Assembly (NCBI RefSeq): GCF_905220975.1 | Contig: NZ_CAJNBK010000007.1 | Span: 124,001-188,000, forward strand | Reading direction: 5' to 3' | DNA: 64,000 nt | DNA from: Paraburkholderia haematera | GTDB lineage: Bacteria; Pseudomonadota; Gammaproteobacteria; Burkholderiales; Burkholderiaceae | Shown: piece after piece, positions 9,558 to 17,942 of the stretch | Layout: the number at the start of each line of letters is the position of its first letter | How positions within the stretch are numbered: position 1 is the first letter of the stretch | Program-made: the position numbers and the translations under genes | Notes under the pieces: generated by a model | What the model saw: only the letters and a program-made list of their open reading frames with translations | What the model was told of the DNA's origin: nothing | Databases searched by the model: none

Positions 9558-9923
9558 TTAATCTGCGAGGCGCTTGTCCGAAAGCGCGTTCTGGCAATCC
9601 GCCAGCACCTGCTTCACCAGTCGCGCTTGAGGGTCGAGCTCGTCCGTATCGAGAATTTCCTCGACAGCATCCCGCGCCCAATCGGCCTCGACAAATTTCG
9701 CGTGCCGCTGCGCGATCTCCAGCGCGGTTGCCGACAGTCTGGCGATGCTCAACCAGTCTGCTTCCCGGGACCGATAGTCGAGCCACTTGTGAGCGGCCTG
9801 CACGTGAAACGCCGCGTCAGGCCAGTCCTCATTCAGGTAATAGGCGCCCAGGCAGCCGCATGTGAGCCAGCACAACAGCTCCAAACGGTCCCGTGGACTC
9901 AGATGATGGCGTACATCACTCAT
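9558..9923 (-). CDS. Hypothetical protein, helical, 121 aa
   Basis: I do not recognise the family. The protein is soluble, helical and Trp/Ala-rich (ELLCWLTCGCLGAYYLNEDW; DAAFHVQAAHKWLDYRSREADW) with no signal peptide. The ATG at 9923 is preferred; the long upstream extension in the open frame is Arg/Cys-rich and unlike the rest. It is downstream of, and on the same strand as, the methyltransferase, separated by about 160 bp. Confidence 0.5.
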   Translation of the reverse strand: MSDVRHHLSPRDRLELLCWLTCGCLGAYYLNEDWPDAAFHVQAAHKWLDYRSREADWLSIARLSATALEIAQRHAKFVEADWARDAVEEILDTDELDPQARLVKQVLADCQNALSDKRLAD

Positions 9924-10086
9924 GGCGACGCTCGCTGCTGTAATTTGCGTTCCGGTGAGGACGGCAAACCGCCCCTCGCATACGTTACACAATATCACGC
10001 AGAATTCACGAGCGGCAATGCCTGCTTGACCCAGGCGGCTCCGGCGCCACAAACGCCGCGCGGCAACCGGCTGGCGGCTGACTCCG

Positions 10087-10863
10087 CTAGCGCGTAGCGA
10101 CGATAAAGAGCCGCGGGAAGGGCAGCAGCACGGTGCCGTCAGCCTGGGCCGGATACGCCCGCGCGATTGCATCCCGGTAGCGCTGCAGAAAGACGCTTTC
10201 CTCGCTGTCGTCGAGCTCGGCGAGAAACGGCCTCAGCGCGCTGCCCTTGAACCATTCGACCACCGCATCCGCGCCGCCCGCCAGCGGATGGTGGTAGACG
10301 GTGCGCCACACGTCGACCCGCGCGCATTGCGGCTTGAGCAGCGAGTAGTACCAGTCGGCGCCGTAGCGCATGGTGCGTTCCACGCCCTTTAACTTGTTGG
10401 CCCAAGGACCGTCCGCCGCGATTTCGCGCAGCAGACGGTGCGCCGGCTCGTCGAGGTTGTCCGGCATTTGCACGGCAAGGCTGCCGCCCGGCGCGAGTTT
10501 CTTCACCAGCGACGCAAACACCTGCTCATGATTCGGCACCCACTGCAGCACGGCGTTGGCGAGGATCAGGTCGTAGGGGCCCGGAGCCTCCCACGTCGCA
10601 ATGTCGCTTATGTCGAACTGGAATTGTGGCAGGCGCTTCCTGGCCGCCGCGATCATGTCGGCGGAACTGTCCAGACCGCTGACCGCCGCGCCGGGCAGGC
10701 GGGCCGCCAGTGCTTCGGTGGAGTTGCCGGGGCCGCAGCCGATGTCGACCGCCACTCGTACATCCGTTGCCGGGACCGCCGCCAGCAGATCCCTGACGGG
10801 CCGCGTGCGTTCGTTTTCGAATAACACGTACTGCTTCGCATGCCAATTCGTCGTTGAAGTCAT
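10087..10863 (-). CDS. tam: Trans-aconitate 2-methyltransferase
   Basis: 258 aa, the standard length. SAM-dependent class I methyltransferase with motif I VDIGCGPGNST, the acidic motif II (GLDSSADM) and motif IV ILANAVLQWVPNH. The Tam-specific N-terminus (WHAKQYVLFENERTRPVRDLL) is clear. It methylates trans-aconitate, an off-pathway inhibitor of aconitase, in the cytosol. It is divergent from the LysR gene at 11025, which may control it. Confidence 0.92.
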   Translation of the reverse strand: MTSTTNWHAKQYVLFENERTRPVRDLLAAVPATDVRVAVDIGCGPGNSTEALAARLPGAAVSGLDSSADMIAAARKRLPQFQFDISDIATWEAPGPYDLILANAVLQWVPNHEQVFASLVKKLAPGGSLAVQMPDNLDEPAHRLLREIAADGPWANKLKGVERTMRYGADWYYSLLKPQCARVDVWRTVYHHPLAGGADAVVEWFKGSALRPFLAELDDSEESVFLQRYRDAIARAYPAQADGTVLLPFPRLFIVATR

Positions 10864-10987
10864 CTCACACTCCTTTGTTTCGATCGCTGGATCGTTTCCG
10901 CCGACCTCCGCGCGCCGTGTGCGGTGTGGGGTGTGCGGTGTCAGGCCGATCCAATCCGTTCATTCTCTGCGGTGATGAAGGCGGAGT

Positions 10988-11020
10988 AAAATGAATTTAT
11001 TATCCAGATTCCTTCATTTT
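10988..11020. promoter_or_regulatory. Inverted repeat before the LysR gene
   Basis: Perfect 8-bp arms AAAATGAA (10988-10995) and TTCATTTT (11013-11020) lie directly before the lysR start at 11025, in the 160-bp divergent region with tam. The place and symmetry fit an autoregulatory LysR-type site, though the arms are wider apart than the classic T-N11-A. Functional assignment is inference. Confidence 0.35.
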
Positions 11021-11024
11021 TCTA

Positions 11025-11921
11025 ATGAAAATCGACACCCTCGGCGTGCAGGCATTCGTCGCGATTGCGGATCGCGACAGTTTTCAAGCCGCCGCCGATT
11101 CGCTCCACGTCACGCAAACGGCCATTACGCAACGTCTGCGCAAGCTCGAAACGTACCTCGGCGTCACGTTGATCGAGCGGACCACCCGATCCATGGCGCT
11201 GACGGAAATAGGGCGCAGTTTTTTGCCGCAGGCGCGGCGTTTGCTGGGCGAACTTGCCGATGCGCTGGTGGAGATTCGCGAGACAGGCGTGGCGCGTCGC
11301 GGCGATGTGTCGATCGCCTGTGTGCCGACCGTGGGCGTGCAGTATCTGCCGCGCATTTTGCAGGCGTATGCCGCGCGTTATCCGCATAACCGCATCAAGA
11401 TTCTCGATCACGCCTCGTCCGCGGTGGAGGCAGCCGTGCTGCGCCGGGAGGTGGAGTTCGGCATCAACATCGCCGGCGAGCATCATCCGGATCTTGCCAG
11501 CGTGCCGTTGACGGAAGACCGCTACGTGCTGATTTGCCATGAAGATCATCCGCTGGCAAAACGGCGGCGCATCGCCTGGCCGCAACTGCAACCGTATCCG
11601 CTGATTTTTGCCGGCGAGGTCAGCGGCAATCGCGCCTTGCTCGATGTCGCGCTGGAAAAGAGCGAACTGGCGCTGCGCTCGTTTTATGAAGTGCAACGCA
11701 GTTCGACTGCGGTTGGCCTGGTCGCTCAGGGCGTGGGCGCCGCCGTCGTGCCGGCGCTAGCGATTCAGAAGGGCGCGTATCCGACGGTTCGTATGGTCGA
11801 ACTCACGCATCCGGTGGTGTCGCGCACGCTGGTTCTTGTGGCGCGCAAAACCGCCCAGTTGTCACCGGCGGCGCAGGCGCTCTACGACATGATTCTTGAG
11901 CAGGCGACGCTGAAAGCGTGA
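11025..11921 (+). CDS. LysR-family transcriptional regulator
   Basis: 298 aa, the normal length. The N-terminal winged helix-turn-helix is clear (FVAIADRDSFQAAADSLHVTQTAITQRLRKLETYLG). It is followed by a periplasmic-binding-protein-like effector domain starting near residue 90. The target is unknown. Divergence from tam makes tam the first candidate, and an inverted repeat lies just before the start codon. Confidence 0.9.
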   Translation: MKIDTLGVQAFVAIADRDSFQAAADSLHVTQTAITQRLRKLETYLGVTLIERTTRSMALTEIGRSFLPQARRLLGELADALVEIRETGVARRGDVSIACVPTVGVQYLPRILQAYAARYPHNRIKILDHASSAVEAAVLRREVEFGINIAGEHHPDLASVPLTEDRYVLICHEDHPLAKRRRIAWPQLQPYPLIFAGEVSGNRALLDVALEKSELALRSFYEVQRSSTAVGLVAQGVGAAVVPALAIQKGAYPTVRMVELTHPVVSRTLVLVARKTAQLSPAAQALYDMILEQATLKA

Positions 11922-12015
11922 CGAAGGCGGCCGGGCGCAGGGTATCGGGCTCGAAACCTGAAGCCCGAAACGTGACGCGAATCCCGGGTACGAACGCCCA
12001 GGGCAAGTCCAGCTT

Positions 12016-12663
12016 CTACAAACACTGAGCGCGCAAACAGCTCGCCGCATGACTCAGATCGTGCTCAATCGCGCGCCGCACGCCGGCTGCGTCGCGCGAC
12101 TTCGCAGCGTTCAGCAAATCGTCGTGGGCGTCGTTGAGCGTAGCGGCGAACTGCGCGTCGCCAAACAACAGATTCGAAATCGGTCCAACCTGCAGCCACA
12201 CCGTTTCGATCAATTCGAGCAGAAGCGGCGAGCCGGCCGCGCGGTACAGAATCAGGTGAAACGCCTCGTTGGCGTCGAGATAGCCCTTGGCGTCGGCAGT
12301 CCGCAAGGCCTGCACCATCCGCGCATTCAGTTTTTCCAGCGTTTCCAGATCGTGCTCGCTGAGATGCGGCACACCCAGTTCGGCGGCCTGGCCCTCGAGA
12401 ATCATGCGTACACGCAGCACATCGTCGAATTGTGCTTTCGACAGACGGGGCACCGTCACGCCGCAATTGGGCACGTTCACCAGCGCGGATTCGGCCGCCA
12501 GCCGCTGCAAGGCGGAGCGCACCGGCATCTCGCCCACGCCGAGTTCGGCGGCGACGTGCCGGATCTTGATGCGCTCGCCGGGCACGAAGCGCCCAATCGT
12601 CAGCCATTGCCGCAGCGTTTCGTAGGTCTGGTCCTGCAGCGTGTGATGGCGCGAAGTTTTCAT
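12016..12663 (-). CDS. GntR-family regulator, FadR/FCD subfamily
   Basis: 215 aa. N-terminal winged HTH (YETLRQWLTIGRFVPGERI; HVAAELGVGEMPVRSALQRLAAE) and C-terminal all-helical FCD domain whose acidic and histidine residues (FHLILYRAAG, DAHDDLL, EHDLSHA) fit the usual metal/carboxylate ligand site. It lies 110 bp downstream of the aminotransferase on the same strand, so it is probably the local regulator of the polyamine genes. FCD regulators usually sense carboxylic acids; the ligand here is unknown. Confidence 0.88.
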   Translation of the reverse strand: MKTSRHHTLQDQTYETLRQWLTIGRFVPGERIKIRHVAAELGVGEMPVRSALQRLAAESALVNVPNCGVTVPRLSKAQFDDVLRVRMILEGQAAELGVPHLSEHDLETLEKLNARMVQALRTADAKGYLDANEAFHLILYRAAGSPLLLELIETVWLQVGPISNLLFGDAQFAATLNDAHDDLLNAAKSRDAAGVRRAIEHDLSHAASCLRAQCL

Positions 12664-12773
12664 AAAGCTCGGTGCAGGGGCCGAAAAAAGCTGCGAACAG
12701 GCTGCAAAAACGCCGGAAAAACGGCCGCTAGTTTAGCGCCGGCCATGCTCGACCGGCCTCGATCCAATCAGGC

Positions 12774-14159
12774 TCACGTCAGTTCGGCAAGGCAGGCGTC
12801 GAACGTGGAAACCAGTTTGTCGACGTCGGCCGCCGACGTCTCGGGACACACCAGGATCATGTTGTGAAACGGCGTAATCAGCACACCGCGATTGAGCAGG
12901 TACAGGTGCACGACATGCTCCAGTTCCGGATCAAGCTGGCGGCCGGCCTCGGTGCCGTTGCGCGGCGGTGCCGGCGTGAACTGGAATTCGGTGCGGGCGC
13001 CGACGCGCGTCACGCACCACGCGAGGCCATGACGCTCGATCGCACTTTTCAGGCCGGCTTCGATCCGCTCGGCGAGCGCGAACATATGCTCGTAGGCGGT
13101 ATCGGTCATCACCTCGGAGAGCGTCGCGCGGATCGCGCTCATGGCCAGCATGTTCGCCGTCAGCGTGGTGCCGATGCCGGAGTGGCCGGGCGGTGCGCTG
13201 CGTTTGGCGTGCTGCGCACGGGCCGCGAGCTCCGCGCTGAAACCGTACACCGCACATGGAAAGCCGCCGCCCACCGGTTTGCCGAGGATGAACAGATCGG
13301 GTTCGAGGCCGTACGCTCTCGTGTAACCGCCCGGCCCGCAACTGATGGTGTGGGTTTCGTCGATCGCCAGCAGCGTGCCGTAGCGCCGCATCAGCGCTTG
13401 TGCTTGCCGCCAGTAGTCCGCTTCGGGCAGCACCATGCCGATGTTGGTCATCGCGGGTTCGGCCAGCACACAGGCGACGTCACCGTCTTTCAGCGCGTTT
13501 TCCAGCGCGGCCAAGTCGTTGAATTCGATCACGCGCGTGTTCTCGAGCAGGTCGTGCACCTGGCCGATCAGGCTGTCGCGCTGTTGCGGCTTGCCGTCGA
13601 CGAGATCGACGAACACGTCGTCCACGGTGCCGTGATAGCAGCCGTTGAAAATCACAATCTGTTTGCGTCCGGTCGCGGCGCGCGCCCAGCGCAACGCAAA
13701 GCGGTTGGCGTCGCTCGCCGTCATCGCGAACTGCCAGTAGGGCAGCCCGAAACGGCGCGCGAGTTCTTCGCCGACCCAGGCGGCATCCTCGCCCGGCAGC
13801 ATGGTCGTCAGACCGCGCTCAGCCTGGGCCGCCAACGCGCGGGCCACGGGAGCGGGCGAGTGACCGAACATCGCCCCCGTGTCGCCGAGGCAGAAGTCGG
13901 CGTAGCGATGACCGTCCACGTCGGTAAACGCGGCGCCGCGTGCTTCTTCGACATAGAGCGAGAAGGGCGTCGACCAGTCGTTCATCCAGTGCAGCGGCAC
14001 GCCGAACAACAGGTGCCGCGCGGCGCGTTCGGACAGCGCGCGCGAGGTCGGCATGGCTTCGGCAAACGCGCGGCGTTCGCGTTCGACGAGCGCTTGCGCG
14101 CGCTCCCAGTTGATGCCTTGGCGAGTATTCAAATCCAGCTTCTCCGATGATGTTTCCAT
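12774..14159 (-). CDS. Class III PLP-dependent aminotransferase
   Basis: 461 aa. Class III (omega-aminotransferase / glutamate-1-semialdehyde mutase fold). The PLP lysine is in FILGKPVGGG, the phosphate-binding GCYHGTVDD segment is present, and the cofactor-ring aspartate is in AIDETH, where most relatives have DEV or DEA. It starts 13 bp after the gamma-glutamylpolyamine ligase gene, so the two are co-transcribed. A role in transaminating a polyamine-derived amine or semialdehyde is inferred from this pairing; the exact donor is open. Confidence 0.85.
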   Translation of the reverse strand: METSSEKLDLNTRQGINWERAQALVERERRAFAEAMPTSRALSERAARHLLFGVPLHWMNDWSTPFSLYVEEARGAAFTDVDGHRYADFCLGDTGAMFGHSPAPVARALAAQAERGLTTMLPGEDAAWVGEELARRFGLPYWQFAMTASDANRFALRWARAATGRKQIVIFNGCYHGTVDDVFVDLVDGKPQQRDSLIGQVHDLLENTRVIEFNDLAALENALKDGDVACVLAEPAMTNIGMVLPEADYWRQAQALMRRYGTLLAIDETHTISCGPGGYTRAYGLEPDLFILGKPVGGGFPCAVYGFSAELAARAQHAKRSAPPGHSGIGTTLTANMLAMSAIRATLSEVMTDTAYEHMFALAERIEAGLKSAIERHGLAWCVTRVGARTEFQFTPAPPRNGTEAGRQLDPELEHVVHLYLLNRGVLITPFHNMILVCPETSAADVDKLVSTFDACLAELT

Positions 14160-14172
14160 AAGCCGCCCGCGC

Positions 14173-15534
14173 TCAGACGAGCAGTTGCAGATGCTCGCGT
14201 TCCCACGCGGTAATGCCTTGCGAGAAGGTCTCGAATTCCTTCTCCTTCACCGAGCAATAGGCCTGCACGAAGTTTTCGCCCAGCACGTCCGCGAGTTCGG
14301 TGCATTTCAGGAGCGCCTTGAGCGCGTCTTCGAGACCGCGTGGCAATTCGTATTCGAGGTCGTACGCGCTTTCGATCATCGGCGCCGAGGCTTCCTGTTG
14401 CTCCACCATGCCGAGATAGCCGCAGGCGAGGGTGGCCGCCATCGCGAGATACGGATTGACGTCGACACCCGGCACGCGGTTTTCGAGCCGCCGGCCGTCG
14501 GGCCCCGAGTTCGGCACGCGGATGCCGCAGGTGCGGTTGTCGTAGCCCCAGCGCACGTTGATCGGTGCCGCGGTGAAGCGCGACAGGCGCCGATAGGAAT
14601 TCACATAAGGCGCGAACATCGGCATGGCTTGTGGCATGTACTTCTGCAAGCCGCCGATATAGTTGAAAAACAGCGGGCTGGCCGATCCGTCAGGCAGCGA
14701 AAAGATGTTTTCGCCGGTTTTACTATCGACAATGCTCTGATGAATATGCATCGCGCTACCGGGCTCGTGCTCCATCGGCTTAGCCATGAACGTCGCGAAA
14801 ATGCCATGACGGTACGCGGTTTCGCGCACCGCGCGCTTGAACAGGAACACGCGGTCGGCGAGATCGAGCGCGTCGCCATGAGAGAAATTGATTTCCATTT
14901 GCCCCGCGCCGACTTCGTGCACGAGCGTTTCGACACCGAGATGCGTGGTCTCGCAGAAGCGCGAGAGGTCCTGGAAGAACGGATCGAATTCATTGACGGC
15001 GTCGATCGAAAACGACTGGCGGCCGGCTTCGTGACGCCCCGCGCGGCCGAGCGGCGGGCGCAACGGTTCATGCGGGTTCTTGTTCTGGGCGATCAGGTAG
15101 AACTCCATCTCCGGCGCGACCACGGGACGCCAGCCTTTTTCCTCGTAGAGTTTCAACACACGCCGCAAGACCGCGCGCGGCGAAATGCCGATCGGCTTGC
15201 CGTCGAGTCCGACGCAATCGTGAATCACCACCGCGACCTGCTCGATGGCCCACGGTACGAGCCGCACCGTATTCGGATCGGGGATACAGACCATGTCGGG
15301 ATCGCTCGGCCCGACAAAGCGCTCGAAATCTGCGAACTCGCCGTTGACGGTGATCATCAGCAGCGCGTTCGACATGTGCATCTTGCCTTCCGAGAGAAAC
15401 AGGTTCTTCGGCACGATCTTGCCGCGCGCGACGCCCGTCATGTCCGGTATCACGCATTCCACTTCATGAATGCGGTGATGTTCCAGGAATTCACGCAAAT
15501 CCGCACGCAGGTCGTCGCGTAGGTCGCTTGGCAA
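14173..15534 (-). CDS. puuA: Glutamine-synthetase-like gamma-glutamylpolyamine ligase
   Basis: 453 aa, GS family, PuuA-like size. It would join glutamate to putrescine or another polyamine with ATP, the first step of the gamma-glutamyl route. The beta-grasp N-terminal domain carries CVIPDMTGVARGKIVP. The catalytic domain has metal/ATP motifs PEMEFYL, GQMEINFSHGDALDLAD, GSAMHIHQS and the substrate loop RVPNSGPDGRRLENRVPGVDVNPYLAMAA. The adenylylation tyrosine segment of true GlnA is absent, which argues against a housekeeping glutamine synthetase. It is divergent from an AraC regulator across a region with twin palindromes. Confidence 0.87.
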   Translation of the reverse strand: MPSDLRDDLRADLREFLEHHRIHEVECVIPDMTGVARGKIVPKNLFLSEGKMHMSNALLMITVNGEFADFERFVGPSDPDMVCIPDPNTVRLVPWAIEQVAVVIHDCVGLDGKPIGISPRAVLRRVLKLYEEKGWRPVVAPEMEFYLIAQNKNPHEPLRPPLGRAGRHEAGRQSFSIDAVNEFDPFFQDLSRFCETTHLGVETLVHEVGAGQMEINFSHGDALDLADRVFLFKRAVRETAYRHGIFATFMAKPMEHEPGSAMHIHQSIVDSKTGENIFSLPDGSASPLFFNYIGGLQKYMPQAMPMFAPYVNSYRRLSRFTAAPINVRWGYDNRTCGIRVPNSGPDGRRLENRVPGVDVNPYLAMAATLACGYLGMVEQQEASAPMIESAYDLEYELPRGLEDALKALLKCTELADVLGENFVQAYCSVKEKEFETFSQGITAWEREHLQLLV

Positions 15535-15634
15535 GGTTGACTCCAGTCGGTTGATGAAGACGGCGCGAAGCGCGGCTGCAAATCTTGCGCGACGAGCTGT
15601 CTGTTCGGGAAAGCTGGGCGTTTTGCATCATGAG

Positions 15635-15685
15635 ATTTGATCAAATCATCGCACGGATTTCCCCTTTTGGGAAATTTGATCAAAT
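15635..15685. promoter_or_regulatory. Twin 12-bp palindromic operators
   Basis: Two identical perfect palindromes ATTTGATCAAAT lie at 15635-15646 and 15674-15685, 39 bp centre to centre, in the 186-bp region between the divergent puuA-like operon and the AraC gene. Two identical sites spaced close to four helical turns on the same DNA face suggest cooperative binding of a dimeric repressor. The binding protein is not known; the FCD-GntR at 12016 is a candidate. Confidence 0.65.
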
Positions 15686-15720
15686 ATCATGCTCTCACCG
15701 AGAGAGCCCAAGAACCGCCC

Positions 15721-16758
15721 ATGACCGATGCACCGTGTTCGCCACGCCCGTCGCCGGCCCAATGCGTCGCGACCCTGCATACGATTGCTGCTGCAGTCTC
15801 CTTGCTGGAGCGGCAGGGGATTGACGCTGCTGCGCTGCTGGCGGGAAGCGGCATCAGCGAGGGCGATTTGCGGCAGCCGTCCGGGCTCGTCACGCACGCG
15901 CAGGAGCTGATCGTGTTCGCCAACGCACTCGGCGCTTGCGGCGATACGCGCCTCGGCCTCGATATCGGCCGCGCCATGCATATTTCGAGCTACGGCATCC
16001 TCGGTTACGCGATGCTGGTGAGTCCCACGCTCGGCGACGCGTTGCAATGCGCCCAGGACTTCCCCGTCCTGCTCGGCAGCTACTTCAAGGTTTCGCTGCG
16101 CCGCAACGGCGACGAAGCGGCAATCGTCGCGGCTGATTATCACTACCGGCCGGACCTCACCGTGATCAACACGGACATGTGCCTCGCGTCGATGTGGGCG
16201 ATTGTCTGCGACGTGCTGGCCGCCCGTCGCGCGCCTGCCGCGCTCGTGGTGACGTTCGGCGCGCCGGCTCACGCGGATGCCTACGAAGAGCGGATAGGCC
16301 GCCACGCCACCTTTGACGCCGCCGAAAATGCGCTGATATTTCCGGCCAGCTGGCTCGACGAACCGCTGCCCCTTGCCGAGCCGGTGAGTTATCTGATGTC
16401 GCGCCAGCAATGCGCGCAACTGGAGCGCGAATGGGCCACCGCGGCGGGCAACGACGTGACCGCACGCAGCCTGCGCCTGCTGTATTCCGACCCGCGCCGC
16501 TACGGTTCGCTGAGCGCGCTCGCCGATGCGCTGTGCGTGTCGGAACGTACGCTGAGACGGCGTCTGGCGGGTAGCGGCTCCGCCTTTCAGGCGCTGCTCG
16601 ACCGCGTGCGCCACGATCTCGCGCTCGACTACCTGATGCGCACGCGCCTGTCGATGTCGGATATCGCCGAGCGGCTCGGCTATAGCGAAACGGCCGGCTT
16701 CCGGCATGCGTTCCGCCGTTGGACCGGCCATTGTCCGAGCGACTACCGCTGCGCGTAG
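15721..16758 (+). CDS. AraC-family transcriptional regulator (OruR-like)
   Basis: 345 aa from the ATG at 15721; an in-frame ATG at 15637 would run through the palindromic operators and is less likely. The N-terminal ~220 residues are the AraC arabinose-binding-like domain of OruR/PchR-type proteins. The C-terminus has the two HTHs (SLSALADALCVSERTLRRRLAGSG and MSDIAERLGYSETAGFRHAFRRWTG). It is divergent from the gamma-glutamylpolyamine ligase operon and co-directional with the carbamoylputrescine amidase, so it is the likely activator of this polyamine block. Confidence 0.87.
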   Translation: MTDAPCSPRPSPAQCVATLHTIAAAVSLLERQGIDAAALLAGSGISEGDLRQPSGLVTHAQELIVFANALGACGDTRLGLDIGRAMHISSYGILGYAMLVSPTLGDALQCAQDFPVLLGSYFKVSLRRNGDEAAIVAADYHYRPDLTVINTDMCLASMWAIVCDVLAARRAPAALVVTFGAPAHADAYEERIGRHATFDAAENALIFPASWLDEPLPLAEPVSYLMSRQQCAQLEREWATAAGNDVTARSLRLLYSDPRRYGSLSALADALCVSERTLRRRLAGSGSAFQALLDRVRHDLALDYLMRTRLSMSDIAERLGYSETAGFRHAFRRWTGHCPSDYRCA

Positions 16759-16958
16759 CCGGCGGTTCTGTCGAAAGTCCTTTGGAAGCCGAGGCATGAA
16801 CGGCGCCGCCACGCGCTGTGAAGTCACGTCCTGACGCGCTGCCATTTCGCTCAGATTGGCCACATTTATCCCCTCGATGACCGCTTCTCCGTTATCACTC
16901 ATGGGCGCACCTCGGGCAGAATTTTCCCGGACAAAACCATCGACATAGGAGACACAAG

Positions 16959-17873
16959 ATGCGCGAAGTCAGCGTGGCGGCAATCCAGTTGGCCGTATCC
17001 GGATGGGATCGCGAGGCTAATCTCGCCCAGGCGGAGGGCCTCGTGCGCGAAGCGGCAGCACAGGGCGCACAGGTGATCCTGTTGCCTGAGCTGTTCGAGC
17101 TGCCGTACTTCTGCACCGAGCAGGACGCGAAGCACTTTCGCCACGCGCTGCCGTACGAAGGCCATCCCGCCATCACACGTTTGAGCCGCGTCGCCGCCGA
17201 ATTGAACGTGGTCCTGCCGGTCAGTTTCTTCGAACGGGCCGGCAACGTCTTCTTCAACACGGTGGCGATGATCGACGCCGACGGCAGCGTGCTCGGCCGC
17301 TATCGCAAAACCCATATTCCCGACGGCCCCGGCTACAGCGAGAAGTACTACTTCACGCCCGGCGACACGGGTTTCCGGGTCTGGCCGACGCGTTACGGCA
17401 CGCTCGGCGTCGGTATCTGCTGGGACCAGTGGTTCCCTGAGACGGCTCGCGCCATGGCGCTCCTCGGTGCTGAATTGCTGTTCTATCCGACCGCGATCGG
17501 CAGCGAACCGCAAGACCCCTCGCTCGACAGCAGCGCGCACTGGCAGCGGGTGATGCAGGGTCACGCAGGCGCGAACCTCGTGCCGCTGATCGCCGCGAAC
17601 CGCACGGGCCGGGAGCAGGGCCGCGACTTTGCGCAGCGCTATTACGGATCGTCGTTCATCGCCGATCAGTATGGCGAGCAGGTGCAGAAAGCGGGGCGCG
17701 ACGAGCCCGCGATCCTGCTTCATCGGTTCGATCTGGATGCGCTCGCCGAGACTCGCCACGCATGGGGTGTATTCCGCGACCGGCGTCCGGCCTGCTATGG
17801 CATCCTCGCGACGAGCGATGGCGAACACCGTACCGCGGAGGGCGCATCTGGCGCATCGTATCCGCGAGTGTGA
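16959..17873 (+). CDS. aguB: N-carbamoylputrescine amidase
   Basis: 304 aa, nitrilase superfamily. It hydrolyses N-carbamoylputrescine to putrescine, CO2 and ammonia, the last step of agmatine breakdown. The Glu-Lys-Cys triad is Glu44 (LLPELFE), Lys117 (YRKTHIPD) and Cys154 (VGICWDQW). The long conserved RKTHIPDGPGYSEKYYF stretch is typical of AguB. GGAGAC lies before the ATG. It is followed after 69 bp by the acetylpolyamine amidohydrolase, so two routes producing free polyamine are encoded together. I see no agmatine deiminase gene in this window. Confidence 0.93.
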   Translation: MREVSVAAIQLAVSGWDREANLAQAEGLVREAAAQGAQVILLPELFELPYFCTEQDAKHFRHALPYEGHPAITRLSRVAAELNVVLPVSFFERAGNVFFNTVAMIDADGSVLGRYRKTHIPDGPGYSEKYYFTPGDTGFRVWPTRYGTLGVGICWDQWFPETARAMALLGAELLFYPTAIGSEPQDPSLDSSAHWQRVMQGHAGANLVPLIAANRTGREQGRDFAQRYYGSSFIADQYGEQVQKAGRDEPAILLHRFDLDALAETRHAWGVFRDRRPACYGILATSDGEHRTAEGASGASYPRV

Positions 17874-17942
17874 CCGGCCCGGGCGGGTTGGGTAGCGGAT
17901 TCAGGCAGGACTCAAGCAGCACGCATCCTGAGGAGACATGGC

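Noticed and set aside
12864..14150. 428-codon open frame on the plus strand
   Set aside because: It lies entirely antisense to the class III aminotransferase, is Arg/His/Val-rich with no domain, and reflects GC-rich third positions. The same applies to the long antisense frames over puuA, the chemoreceptor, the terminase and other genes.
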